A stretch of 64,000 bases of DNA from Pseudoalteromonas piratica (GCF_000788395.1 NZ_CP009889.1:682001-746000), one strand, 5' to 3'. Positions 53,581 through 62,996 are shown, numbered from the stretch's first letter. Translations and numbers: made by a program. The notes: generated from the letters alone by a model not told the origin.

Positions 53581-54375
53581 ATGTTTGATATCTCTGAGGA
53601 AGAATATACTTCTGCTATCGAAGCACCTGTTTTCACATGTTTAAATCACGAATCAACTTGGCTTAATCAAATTGACTTAATAGCATGTAAAGAGAAGCTG
53701 TCAGAACTGGTGATGATGGCGGTTAAAACGCAAAAGTCAGAAAATACCACAGAACAAAATTTAAATGCGCTGCTAGACAGTTTTTATAGTGAATGGGCAT
53801 TTAGCGGTACCAGTCAAAAAGTGCCAATGAGTTTGCTTAATAGTGTGGCATATACGTTAAATTACCGAACAGGTAGCACGATTTCACTTGGCATGATCTT
53901 GACTTATGTAATGGAACAGCTTGGTTTTGATGTTGAAATGTTAGTGTTTGAAAATGACATTCAAGTGCTGCTCGAAATAAGCCAAGGTGAAGGATTCTTG
54001 ATTGATCCCTGCTCAGGCTCACAACGTTGGTACATCAAGCCAGAAAACGATTCAGAAAATAGTTTAGATAATGCCTTTCAGCAACTATTTGAAGAAGATG
54101 TTGAGAAGTTATTTTTGGCACACCAAAAATGGGCATTTATAAGTGAAAAACGCTACGGAGAGGCCTTTAAATGTGTTGAAAAATTGATGCATTTAACCGA
54201 CGGCGATCCTTATGAACTGCGTGACCGTGGTTACTTATTACAAAACTTAAATTGTGATGAATTAGCTAAAAAAGACTTTGAGAAATTTATTGAAGAATGC
54301 CCTGATGATCCATCCATTGAGCTTTTACAAAGCCAGATTGAAGAAATGGATAAACATTTGCGCACAATTCATTAA
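53581..54375 (+). CDS. SirB1 family transglutaminase-like/TPR protein
   Basis: A 264-residue protein of the SirB1 group. An N-terminal transglutaminase-like domain (about 30-150) with SLLNSVAYTLNYRTGSTISLGMILTYVMEQLGFDVEMLVF and FLIDPCSGSQRWYI is followed by a TPR-like helical pair (about 185-255; WAFISEKRYGEAFKCVEKLM, PYELRDRGYLLQNLN). The usual catalytic Cys position in the RTGSTIS segment reads Ser or Thr, so it is probably not an active protease. ATG 53581 follows GAAGGG; a TTG codon before it is ignored. It lies behind a terminator, so it has its own promoter. Confidence 0.82.
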   Translation: MFDISEEEYTSAIEAPVFTCLNHESTWLNQIDLIACKEKLSELVMMAVKTQKSENTTEQNLNALLDSFYSEWAFSGTSQKVPMSLLNSVAYTLNYRTGSTISLGMILTYVMEQLGFDVEMLVFENDIQVLLEISQGEGFLIDPCSGSQRWYIKPENDSENSLDNAFQQLFEEDVEKLFLAHQKWAFISEKRYGEAFKCVEKLMHLTDGDPYELRDRGYLLQNLNCDELAKKDFEKFIEECPDDPSIELLQSQIEEMDKHLRTIH

Positions 54376-54404
54376 TTAATAATAAAAATACAGGAAGCAA
54401 AATA

Positions 54405-55655
54405 ATGGACTCTCACACGGTAATGTTCACTAACGACGCTGTCGTCATGGGCATGCTAGCCATTATTCTTGGGTTTGTTTTTTATACATCAAATCTAAAG
54501 AATGGTTTTTGGGCAAAGTTTTATAAATATGTACCAGCACTGTTAATGTGTTATTTCTTACCTTCATTGCTTAATACATTCGGCATTGTTGATGGGGAAG
54601 GCAATAAAGTTTACAGCGTTGCAAAGTACTATTTATTGCCTGCTTGCCTTGTTTTGCTGACGCTTAGTATCGATTTAAAAGCGGTCGCAGCGCTCGGTCC
54701 AAAAGCCATTATTATGTTTTTAACTGGTACCCTTGGGGTTGTTATTGGTGGACCAATTGCACTTTTAGTGGCGGCAACCTTTATGCCTGAATTGCTTGGT
54801 GTTAACGGGGCTGGCGAGTTATGGCGCGGTATGGCAGCTCTTGCCGGTAGCTGGATTGGTGGTGGCGCGAATATGGTTGCCATGAAAGAGATCTACCAAG
54901 CTAATGGTGATATTTTCACAATTATGGTCACTGTGGATATCGTCGTTGCCAATATTTGGATGGCAGGGTTGTTATATTTAGCGGCACGCCATAAAGAAAT
55001 TGATAAGCATACTGGCGCAGATACCAGCTCTATCGATAAACTAATCGATACAGTCACTCATTTTGAAAAACAAAACTCACGTAAACCTGAACTTCGCGAT
55101 TTAATGATTTTAGTTGCGTTTGGTTTTGGTGCTACTGGGTTTGCGCACTTAATTGCAGACATGGCTGTGCCTTTTTTCCAAGCAAATTATCCTGAACTAG
55201 AGAAGTTCTCCCTACATTCAAAACTGTTTTGGATTATTTTTGTTGTCACAACAATTGGTCTTAGCCTGTCATTTACTAAAGCCCGCCAATTTGAAGCAGC
55301 AGGTGCATCAAAAGTGGGAGGGGCATTTTTATATATTCTCGTTGCCACCATTGGCCTGCATATGGATATTGGTAAAATATTTGAAGCACCAAAATATGTC
55401 ATCATTGGATTAATCTGGATGGCGATTCATGTGATTCTGTTATTTGTTGTCGCAAAATTAATTAAAGCACCTGTTTTTTATGTCGCAGTTGGCAGTAAAG
55501 CAAACATTGGTGGTGCAGCATCAGCACCGGTAGTTGCGTCAGCATTTCATCCGGCCCTAGCACCCGTAGGTGTGTTACTCGCAGTGTTAGGTTATGCTTT
55601 AGGTACTTATGCAGCATGGTTCTGTGGGCAAGTATTACAACTCGTCGGAAGTTAA
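54405..55655 (+). CDS. DUF819 family membrane protein
   Basis: A 416-residue protein with about ten to twelve membrane helices. The DUF819 (YjcL-like) signatures are present: YYLLPACLVLLTLSIDLKAV, MAALAGSWIGGGANMVAMKE and GSKANIGGAASAPVVASAFHPALAPVGVL. Internal symmetry of the two glycine-rich motifs suggests a transporter with inverted repeats, but substrates are not known. It starts 29 bases after sirB1 with an AGGAAG element and ends 20 bases before kdsA. It interrupts the common sirB1-kdsA neighbourhood. Confidence 0.88.
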   Translation: MDSHTVMFTNDAVVMGMLAIILGFVFYTSNLKNGFWAKFYKYVPALLMCYFLPSLLNTFGIVDGEGNKVYSVAKYYLLPACLVLLTLSIDLKAVAALGPKAIIMFLTGTLGVVIGGPIALLVAATFMPELLGVNGAGELWRGMAALAGSWIGGGANMVAMKEIYQANGDIFTIMVTVDIVVANIWMAGLLYLAARHKEIDKHTGADTSSIDKLIDTVTHFEKQNSRKPELRDLMILVAFGFGATGFAHLIADMAVPFFQANYPELEKFSLHSKLFWIIFVVTTIGLSLSFTKARQFEAAGASKVGGAFLYILVATIGLHMDIGKIFEAPKYVIIGLIWMAIHVILLFVVAKLIKAPVFYVAVGSKANIGGAASAPVVASAFHPALAPVGVLLAVLGYALGTYAAWFCGQVLQLVGS

Positions 55656-55675
55656 ATATTCAGTTAGGAATTTGA

Positions 55676-56524
<849 letters not shown>

Positions 56525-56534
56525 AAACTTTTGT

Positions 56535-56561
56535 AAACACCAGCATTATGCTGGTGTTTTT
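56535..56561 (+). terminator. Intrinsic terminator of kdsA
   Basis: AAACACCAGCA (56535-56545) pairs with TGCTGGTGTTT (56549-56559), followed by more T residues, eleven bases after the kdsA stop. Confidence 0.93.
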
Positions 56562-56746
56562 GTATCTTTTAAAAAACTAAATCTAAAATACCCTGACAGA
56601 TTTAACAACCCAGTCTCCAACCGGTAAATACTGCATTATTTGCATCTTTACTTAAAATTTTCACTGTCCCCGCTTTAGAACCGCTTGAACGTTAATTGCC
56701 TTTAAAGTAAAGTTGTAACCGTCTTATTTTTATATGGAAATTCTAA

Positions 56747-57151
56747 ATGTTAAGATCTATCACCCTTTCTATTGTTGCACTTTCTTCTTTAACTCTGGCA
56801 GGTTGTGGCTCTACACCACCTATCCAAGCACAAGAAAAAACCATTGCTTACCAAGGGAAAACATACGTTTTTGGTGGACAATACGATACTAAACGAAATG
56901 AAGTGCAGCTTACGGTTAATGGCGACCCTGTTATGAAAGGACGCTTTCCTCCATACACACCAACACTTAACTTAAATACTGATTACCAAGATGTAAATGT
57001 ATCGAGTTATTGTTATTTTAGCTCAGTATTAAATAATCAAGGCGGTGTTTTTGGTGCTGTTGCAGGCGCAATTCAATCATCACAGTCAAAATCTGGCGAT
57101 AAATGTGAAGTTAAAATTGCAGGTGAAATTGTAGAAAACCTGTATTTCTAA
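56747..57151 (+). CDS. Small lipoprotein, unknown function
   Basis: A 134-residue protein with a lipoprotein signal (lipobox LAGC near residue 20), so it should be anchored in the envelope. The mature part has a beta-rich look (KTIAYQGKTYVFGGQYDTKRNEVQLTVNGDPVMKGRF), one Gly/Ala-rich segment (GGVFGAVAGAIQSS) and two Cys (SSYCYF and DKCEV) that could form a disulfide. No family is recognised. A GGA element precedes ATG 56747. It is a single gene between two terminators. Confidence 0.65.
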   Translation: MLRSITLSIVALSSLTLAGCGSTPPIQAQEKTIAYQGKTYVFGGQYDTKRNEVQLTVNGDPVMKGRFPPYTPTLNLNTDYQDVNVSSYCYFSSVLNNQGGVFGAVAGAIQSSQSKSGDKCEVKIAGEIVENLYF

Positions 57152-57164
57152 CAGAAAGAAAAAC

Positions 57165-57191
57165 AAAGTGTAGCCAATGGCTACACTTTTT
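57165..57191. terminator. Bidirectional intrinsic terminator, lipoprotein gene and cydB
   Basis: AAAGTGTAGCC and GGCTACACTTT form a strong hairpin with flanking A and T runs. It is placed between the two converging stops. Confidence 0.92.
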
Positions 57192-57196
57192 AAGAT

Positions 57197-58201
57197 TTAA
57201 TAATAACGTAACTCGTCCACTTTCCCCCAAAACACCCGATATGAAAACGCTGTGTACGCCAAAATTGTTGGTACCACGATTAGCGCCCCCCACAATAGAA
57301 AGTTAAGCGATTCAGGTGCAGCAACAGCCTGCCATATAGTAAGTTGACCCGGAACAATTTCAGGGAAAAAACTAAATGCTAAGCCGAAGAATGAAAGTGA
57401 AAATATAAGTAATGCGAAAAAGAATGGCAGGCTTGCACCAACCTTTGGCTGTTTAGCTAAACGCTTTAAAACAAACCAACATAAAATAAAGAAACTTGCA
57501 CAAATTAAGGGAATTGGGATCAAAATTAATGCATAGGGGAGGGCAAACCATTTCTGATAAATATCTGGAGATAACAGTAAATTAACCAGTGACACTGTAA
57601 AAATACCAATAAAGGTGATAATTACGGTAGATTGACACACTGTAATTGCACGTTGTTGAAGTGTCCCCTCTGTTTTCATTACTAGCCAAGCGCTTCCGAT
57701 AAAGGTGTATGCTGCACTCACCCCGATAGCACTTAATAGCGCAAAGCCATGGGCTTCTAATGTATTAGTAAACCCCATAACATACAAACCGAGCATATAA
57801 CCTTGTGCTAATGACGCAAGTAATGAACCCGTTTTAAAAACGCTATCCCATCGACGTTTATGCGCGACAATCGCCTTGGCGCGAAAATCAAAAGCAACGC
57901 CTCGCATTATTAAGCCAATCAACATCAGGGTACAAGGTATATAAAGGGCTTGCAGTACAATGCTATGTGCAGTAGGAAATGCAATTAATAGTAAACCAAT
58001 CGCTAGCACTAACCATGTTTCATTTGCATCCCAAAACGGGCCAATTGAGGCAATCATTGTATCAGCTGATTGCTCATCATTGAGCGGTAACAAAATGCCA
58101 ACACCAAGATCATAACCATCTAATATCGCATACATTAAAGTTGCCAATCCCATCAGCGAAACAAATATGATAGCAAGGGTATGTTGATCAAACATATGCA
58201 T
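57197..58201 (-). CDS. cydB: Cytochrome bd-type quinol oxidase subunit II (CIO type)
   Basis: A 334-residue inner-membrane protein with eight to nine helices. The family motif YAILDGYDLGVGILLPL is near residue 25, followed by GPFWDANETWLVL (about 53) and MRGVAFDFRAK (about 99). It is the partner of subunit I in the terminal quinol oxidase that reduces oxygen with high affinity and without proton pumping. The length and features agree with the cyanide-insensitive (CioB) group. The start overlaps the end of cydA by 14 bases. No small CydX-like gene is seen. Confidence 0.94.
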   Translation of the reverse strand: MHMFDQHTLAIIFVSLMGLATLMYAILDGYDLGVGILLPLNDEQSADTMIASIGPFWDANETWLVLAIGLLLIAFPTAHSIVLQALYIPCTLMLIGLIMRGVAFDFRAKAIVAHKRRWDSVFKTGSLLASLAQGYMLGLYVMGFTNTLEAHGFALLSAIGVSAAYTFIGSAWLVMKTEGTLQQRAITVCQSTVIITFIGIFTVSLVNLLLSPDIYQKWFALPYALILIPIPLICASFFILCWFVLKRLAKQPKVGASLPFFFALLIFSLSFFGLAFSFFPEIVPGQLTIWQAVAAPESLNFLLWGALIVVPTILAYTAFSYRVFWGKVDELRYY

Positions 58202-59555
58202 TCTCTCCGTGTGTTAATGACGATTTAACTGGTTGCTGATTGGGTTCAAACTCTTCGATTTCTACTGCACGACGTGCCATTAAGAATACAGTATGAAGAT
58301 AAGCTGCAAGTAAAATAACATAAACACTTAAGTACAAAATGAGGCTAAAGCCGACGTTGCCTGGCGCTATCTGAGTAGCAGCATCAGAAACCTTTAATAC
58401 ACCACTGACAAGGTAAGGCTGTCTGCCAATTTCAGTGACATACCAACCTGCGAGTGTTGCCAGCCAACCAGAGAAGGTGAGTAATACAAAACCACGCATT
58501 AGCCAAGGCGGTAATTTATTACGTCTTTTAAGTTGATAAAGACCAAACCAAGACGCAGCGATCATCAATAAACCAAGGCCAACCATAATTCGAAAACCAA
58601 AGAAAACGGGTTTGACTGGTGGGTGCTCACCAATAAATTCATTGAGCCCTTTTATTTCACCTTCCATTTCGTGGGTCAGTATTAAACTGGCTAGGTTCGG
58701 AATACCAATTTCGAAGTGGTTGGTGCGCTGCTCCTCATCTGGAATAGCGAACAAGAGTAAAGGTGCGCCTTTTTCTGTGTGCCAAACACCCTCCATTGCG
58801 GCAATTTTTTGTGGTTGATGCTCAAGCGTATTTAAGCCATGTAAATCACCGACAAACGCTTGAAGCGGCGCAAGCACAGCGGCAACGATCAGTGCAACTT
58901 TTAGCGTGAGCTTTGGTGCTTGTTTGTCATCACCTTTAAGTAAACGATAACAACTGATACCAATAATTAGAAAGCTTGCTGTTAGACCCGATGCAAGCAG
59001 CATATGGGCTAAACGGTATGGAAAACTTGGATTAAAGATAATGGCAAACCAATCTGTCGGGAAAGCAACACCATCACGCATTTCAAACCCAGTGGGTGTT
59101 TGCAACCACGAATTAAGACTTAAAATCCAAAATGCAGAAAGCGTGGTGCCGAGTGCGACGATTAAACAGGCAAGTGTATGCACTTTAGGTGGAACACGTT
59201 TAATACCAAATAACATAATCCCGAGAAAAGTCGCTTCTAAGAAAAACGCAGTGAGAACTTCATAGCCGAGTAAGGGACCTGCTATATTACCGACTTTTTC
59301 CATAAAGCCAGGCCAATTCGTACCAAATTGAAATGACATGGTAATGCCACTTACGACACCTAATGCAAAAGAAAGCGCAAAAATTTTTACCCAAAAACGA
59401 TAAGCACGCATCCAGACGGGGTTACCCGTCATATCAAATCGGACTTTAAAGAACACTAAAAACCAACACAAGGCGATTGTAATGGTAGGAAATAAAATAT
59501 GAAAACTAATGTTGGCAGCAAACTGTATGCGTGAAAGCATTAATGTATCCAACAT
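58188..59555 (-). CDS. cydA: Cytochrome bd-type quinol oxidase subunit I (CIO type)
   Basis: A 455-residue subunit carrying the haems. His19 (in ISFHILFP) and a second His (RLAHMLLASG) and Met (GFRIMVGLG) match the haem ligands of E. coli CydA. EVLTAFFLEATFLGIMLFG holds the conserved Glu residues of the proton path. The Q-loop, between the sixth and seventh helices, is short, which marks the CIO/short-Q-loop group that is less sensitive to cyanide. ATG 59555 follows a GGGGG element and places His19 at the standard number; the frame opens at a TTG four codons earlier. A GbsR/MarR regulator gene is upstream. Confidence 0.94.
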   Translation of the reverse strand: MLDTLMLSRIQFAANISFHILFPTITIALCWFLVFFKVRFDMTGNPVWMRAYRFWVKIFALSFALGVVSGITMSFQFGTNWPGFMEKVGNIAGPLLGYEVLTAFFLEATFLGIMLFGIKRVPPKVHTLACLIVALGTTLSAFWILSLNSWLQTPTGFEMRDGVAFPTDWFAIIFNPSFPYRLAHMLLASGLTASFLIIGISCYRLLKGDDKQAPKLTLKVALIVAAVLAPLQAFVGDLHGLNTLEHQPQKIAAMEGVWHTEKGAPLLLFAIPDEEQRTNHFEIGIPNLASLILTHEMEGEIKGLNEFIGEHPPVKPVFFGFRIMVGLGLLMIAASWFGLYQLKRRNKLPPWLMRGFVLLTFSGWLATLAGWYVTEIGRQPYLVSGVLKVSDAATQIAPGNVGFSLILYLSVYVILLAAYLHTVFLMARRAVEIEEFEPNQQPVKSSLTHGENAYV

Positions 59556-59642
59556 AAAAACCCCCAAATATAAGGCTATACATGCTGTTTAAAAAGAAGC
59601 ATTAAATAGCACGACATCAAAAAACGTAGATTTACGGTATAA

Positions 59643-59678
59643 AAAAAGCGGTATGGTTAATTACCATTACCGCTTTTT
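59643..59678. terminator. Terminator-like hairpin between the GbsR/MarR gene and cydAB
   Basis: AAAAAGCGGTA (59643-59653) pairs with TACCGCTTTTT (59668-59678), around the stop codon of the regulator at 59657. A and T runs make it usable in both directions. If it is efficient, cydAB needs its own promoter in the remaining 87 bases. Confidence 0.8.
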
Positions 59679-60211
59679 AAAACTTTATCTTTAAAATCCA
59701 GTACTTTAACGACTCCGGAGCCGAGCTTCATTAAAGTCGTTAACTTCTCTGGACTCATACTCTGTAACTCACTTGCCCACACTGTAATTGTTTCGAGTAG
59801 GTCATGGATCTCTGCCATTTTATCTTGCGCATAGGCTTCTTCCGCATTGGCAGGTTCATCAATAATAGAAGCGCGCAAGAGAGACAGGGTTGGGTCCATC
59901 TCTCTTTTTCTGCGCTCTTCGAAAACTCGGTTGGCTAACTGCCAAATATCGCCTGCAGGCGCATAGTAGTCTTTTCTGTCACCAGGTTTATGAATAACAG
60001 ACACTAAGCGCCAGGATTGCAATTCTTTAATCGCCATACTGACATTACCACGAGAGATATTAAGTGTTTCGGAGAGATCAACAGCACTCAATGGTTGTTC
60101 ACTCATCAAGAGTAGGCCCATGATCTGACCGATAGTACGATTAAATCCCCAACGACTGCCCATTTCGCCGCAGTGCATGACAAAACTTTCGATTTTTGGT
60201 GTTAGCAACAT
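59657..60211 (-). CDS. GbsR/MarR-family transcriptional regulator
   Basis: A 184-residue regulator. The N-terminal half is a winged helix-turn-helix with TIGQIMGLLLMSEQPLSAVDLSETLNISRGNVSMAIKELQSWRLV, which is the GbsR/OpuAR signature, and a wing HKPGDRKDYY. The C-terminal half is a long helical dimerisation region. GbsR-type proteins respond to small molecules such as choline, but here the neighbour is cytochrome bd, so control of the oxidase is more likely. A perfect FNR box lies 50-63 bases before its start. Confidence 0.86.
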   Translation of the reverse strand: MLLTPKIESFVMHCGEMGSRWGFNRTIGQIMGLLLMSEQPLSAVDLSETLNISRGNVSMAIKELQSWRLVSVIHKPGDRKDYYAPAGDIWQLANRVFEERRKREMDPTLSLLRASIIDEPANAEEAYAQDKMAEIHDLLETITVWASELQSMSPEKLTTLMKLGSGVVKVLDFKDKVLKSGNGN

Positions 60212-60647
60212 TCTAAACTTTCAATAATTTCTGAAACTTTAAATAATAGTAAACCTATGCTTGATATAGATCAATCTTTTCTTTTGCTTAAAACTTATAA
60301 ATATTCGTGAGATCAATAAAAGAATAAAAAACTGTGATTACAATAACGTTTTAGCCAGCGAGTTAATCGAGAGTCACTGTTTTGTATGTAAATAAGAAAA
60401 GTGGCATATCAGTGTGGTAGTTTATTTCAGTGATTAAATTGTCATGCTTCATAAAATACTTAGAACAATGATTTTTATACGCTAGCAGCCAAATAAATAA
60501 CGCCTTACCCTGTTACTTCATTTATAAAAATGATTAACCTCAGCGGCCAACAGTCTTAACAGTAAGTTAAAAAATCGTAAAATAGAGTTTAATTATTTCT
60601 CTTAATGCTTCTATACTGTTATTGATAATAAATGTACAAAAAAACAA
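60212..60647. other. Intergenic region with FNR-type box
   Basis: A 436-base gap between two divergent genes. It holds a perfect FNR-type site (60261-60274) near the regulator start. A TATACT at 60612-60617 could be the -10 of the binding-protein gene. I see no RNA gene, no small frame with a ribosome-binding site, and no other inverted repeat of note. Confidence 0.5.
60261..60274. promoter_or_regulatory. Perfect FNR/ANR-type binding site upstream of the GbsR/MarR gene
   Basis: TTGATATAGATCAA matches TTGAT-N4-ATCAA at all defined positions. It is centred 56 bases upstream of the regulator's ATG. Cytochrome bd genes are often controlled by FNR or ANR in other bacteria, so a link between oxygen level, this regulator and cydAB is reasonable. 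Being so close to the start, it could be at an activating or a blocking position. Confidence 0.6.
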
Positions 60648-61652
60648 ATGCTTAATAAATTTAACTCTCTCATTGTCGCTGTCTGTTATGGAATTAAACT
60701 ATCGTTTTTTTTCGCTAGCTTCACCGTTTATGCCAACTACACAATTGGTGTGATTGGCAAAACCAAAAATGACAGCTTTTACATCCAGTCATTTAAAGGG
60801 TGTCAAAAACTAGCCGAAACAACACCTGATTTAACGTGTATTTATGATGGTGCTGAGGATTTTCAAGATATTCGAGGGCAGTCGTTAAAAGTTAATCGGT
60901 TAATAGATGAGGGAGTAAGTGCATTATTAATTTCAATTACAGACTCGGAATTTTTGACAAATAGTGCGTTAAAAAGAGCGTATGAGAAGAATATTCCGGT
61001 TGTCACCTTTGATTCAGATTTATTACCACAACACCATGATTATCGCCTAGCATATGTTGGCACCAATAATTTTGATTTTGGCGTAGCGCTTGGTAATTAT
61101 GTTAAAAATAATATTACGCATAAAAATACAATTTGTATGCAGTCTGGTCACCCTTCAACACCTAATTTGAACGAGCGAATAAAGGGGGTGCGATTTGCAC
61201 TGAGTGGTCAAAGCCTGCACCGATTAAAGGGGCAACAAGGGTGGTATGAACATGAGTTGTGTCCGTTATACAGTCTAGGAAAGCGCGGCCTTGCTTTAAG
61301 TCAAATGATTGGCAAGATTAAAATGCAGCCGTCTCCCATCTTTGTTGCGGTTGCTGGATTTGCCCAGTTTAATCCGCGTTATATTGACCAAATGGCATTG
61401 TTCAAAAATAAAATAAAGAGTGATAAAGCGGTGATTGTTTCTGCTGATACTGAATCCTTGCAGTTAAAAGCACTCAAAAAAGGCCTTTCAACCGTTAATA
61501 TCGGTCAAAAGCCTTTTGAAATGGGCCAAAAGGGGGCACAGTACCTTTACCAATATTTGCAAAATAAAGAGAAACCTAAACAAGAGTTTACTTATTTAGG
61601 TTTTCACTATTGCAATAAAGAGAACGCAGAAAGCTGTACTGTTAATTATTGA
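60648..61652 (+). CDS. Orphan periplasmic sugar-binding-type protein
   Basis: A 334-residue protein with a signal peptide ending VYA before NYTIG. The mature part has the periplasmic binding protein type 1 fold (LacI/ribose-binding class): YTIGVIGKTKNDSFYIQSFKGCQKLAE, a VNRLIDEGVSALLISITDSEFL strand pair, NIPVVTFDSDL, YVGTNNFDFGVALGNYV, and FVAVAGFAQ later. Several Cys may form disulfides. No permease or ATPase gene is nearby, so it may serve a sensor, as LuxP or TorT do, or a distant transporter. No ribosome-binding site is visible before ATG 60648. Confidence 0.78.
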   Translation: MLNKFNSLIVAVCYGIKLSFFFASFTVYANYTIGVIGKTKNDSFYIQSFKGCQKLAETTPDLTCIYDGAEDFQDIRGQSLKVNRLIDEGVSALLISITDSEFLTNSALKRAYEKNIPVVTFDSDLLPQHHDYRLAYVGTNNFDFGVALGNYVKNNITHKNTICMQSGHPSTPNLNERIKGVRFALSGQSLHRLKGQQGWYEHELCPLYSLGKRGLALSQMIGKIKMQPSPIFVAVAGFAQFNPRYIDQMALFKNKIKSDKAVIVSADTESLQLKALKKGLSTVNIGQKPFEMGQKGAQYLYQYLQNKEKPKQEFTYLGFHYCNKENAESCTVNY

Positions 61653-61669
61653 TATCACGTCTTTATTTT

Positions 61670-62257
61670 CTAAAGCATAGGAATGATAGAACAGATTAAT
61701 AATCCGGCCATCAGCCAGTTAAACAGCTTTACTTTTATTGGTGATTCAATAAACCGTTTCATTTGTTTTCCCATTACTAACCAACAGCAGATGGATGGAA
61801 AATTGACGAGTATAAAAATTGCAGTAACAGTGAGCACGGCGCTTAATGTTTGATCGCTAGCATAAATAGCGTTAACACTTATTGCCATTGTCCATGCTTT
61901 AGGATTGACCCATTGAAACAAACAAGCTTGTTTAAAAGTAAACGGTTGGGCGGAGCACGAGCCTTGGTCACTAATATGATTATTTGCGATTTTGTATGCT
62001 AGGTAAGTCAGGTAGATAACACTTAACCATTTTAAAATTTCATAACTCATTGGCAGCAATACAAATAGCTTGCCAACCCCTATACCCACAAGCAAAACCA
62101 TAATACCAAAGCCAAATGTGACTCCAAATAAATGATTGAGCGAGCGCCTTAATCCAAAATTTAGCCCTGAACTAAGCAACATTAAATTGTTCGGCCCTGG
62201 TGTAATTGATGAGACAAAGCAAAATGTAATAAGAGCCATTAGTAGTTCTATATTCAT
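61670..62257 (-). CDS. LysE-family amino-acid exporter
   Basis: A 195-residue membrane protein with six helices. The family opening TPGPNNLMLLSSGLNFGLRRSLNHLFGVTFG is near residue 20, and FQWVNPKAWTMAI is near residue 113. LysE/RhtB proteins export amino acids or homoserine lactones from the cytoplasm. It diverges from an Lrp/AsnC regulator, the usual arrangement for amino-acid exporters controlled by Lrp-type proteins. A GGAG lies before ATG 62257. Confidence 0.92.
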   Translation of the reverse strand: MNIELLMALITFCFVSSITPGPNNLMLLSSGLNFGLRRSLNHLFGVTFGFGIMVLLVGIGVGKLFVLLPMSYEILKWLSVIYLTYLAYKIANNHISDQGSCSAQPFTFKQACLFQWVNPKAWTMAISVNAIYASDQTLSAVLTVTAIFILVNFPSICCWLVMGKQMKRFIESPIKVKLFNWLMAGLLICSIIPML

Positions 62258-62300
62258 AAATCTATTCTCCAGTTAATAGATCAAAAGAATAATTTACATT

Positions 62301-62348
62301 TTGCACAATTTGTCGTCTTATATTGTTTATTTAAATTTTTATGTGCAA
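62301..62348. promoter_or_regulatory. Inverted TTGCACA repeats in the lysE-lrp divergent region
   Basis: TTGCACA at 62301-62307 and its complement TGTGCAA at 62342-62348 are about 41 bases apart centre to centre, close to four helical turns. Lrp-type regulators wrap DNA with several sites in phase. The right copy lies 12 bases before the regulator's start, which would suit autoregulation. Confidence 0.35.
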
Positions 62349-62359
62349 TTAAAATTGGT

Positions 62360-62797
62360 ATGGACAGATATAACGAACAAATATTGTTTGAATTGTCACG
62401 TGACAGCAATATCTCAAATATTGAGCTTGCTGAGCGTATTGGGTTATCACCGTCAGCGTGTTTGAGACGTGTGCAAGAATTAGAGCGTAAAAAAATAATA
62501 ACTGGCTATAAAGCGCATATTGATACCGAACAACTGGGCATTGGATTTAAGGCATTTGTAACAGTAGGTTTGTCAGAACACACTAACGCAGCCCAAATGA
62601 AATTTGAACAAGCAATTACATTGTCAAAAGAAGTACTTGAATGCCACAACGTAACTGGTGCGTTTGAGTATATCTTGCGAGTAGAAACAGTGGATTTAAA
62701 AAGCTATAAGCAATTTCATACTAACGTTCTGGGTAATATTGAAAAAGTGGCAACAATCACAACGCATGTTGTGATGGCATCGGTTAAGGATTCTTAA
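62360..62797 (+). CDS. Lrp/AsnC-family transcriptional regulator
   Basis: A 145-residue regulator. The N-terminal helix-turn-helix is LSRDSNISNIELAERIGLSPSACLRRVQELERKKIITGYKA, and the C-terminal domain is the RAM ligand-binding fold (VTVGLSEHT, VLECHNVTGAFEYILRVETVDLKSYKQF). It starts at residue 1 almost directly with the helix-turn-helix, a short form that is normal. The divergent LysE gene is its likely target, induced by an amino acid. Confidence 0.92.
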   Translation: MDRYNEQILFELSRDSNISNIELAERIGLSPSACLRRVQELERKKIITGYKAHIDTEQLGIGFKAFVTVGLSEHTNAAQMKFEQAITLSKEVLECHNVTGAFEYILRVETVDLKSYKQFHTNVLGNIEKVATITTHVVMASVKDS

Positions 62798-62937
62798 CTA
62801 ATACATTATAAGTCTTTGTGTATATCAATTTGTTATGAATCTGACGCGGTACTTACATAAATCTGTAATAACTAAGTCATTGTTAATATTAATTGTTAAT
62901 AATGTGTAAAAAAATATTGTAAATGTACCTAAATTGG

Positions 62938-62978
62938 TTATTTTGTGATCGGAGGTCACTCCTCCGATCACAAAATAA
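62938..62978. repeat. Perfect palindrome with 18-bp arms upstream of the hydrolase gene
   Basis: The left arm at 62938-62955 and right arm at 62961-62978 are perfectly complementary over 18 bases around a 5-base TCACT centre. The core is TGATCGGAGG and its complement. T residues precede and A residues follow the stem, the reverse of an intrinsic terminator. It ends 18 bases before the start codon of the hydrolase gene, so in mRNA it would form a stable hairpin just before the ribosome-binding site. Confidence 0.85.
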
Positions 62979-62996
62979 TATTTAGGAACACACAGT

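Noticed and set aside
53562..53588. Eight-codon frame overlapping the start of the SirB1 gene
   Set aside because: It has no ribosome-binding site and merely runs through that of the real gene; no hairpin logic accompanies it.
62277..62288. Third FNR-like site upstream of the LysE gene
   Set aside because: Only the right half (ATCAA) matches; the left half does not.
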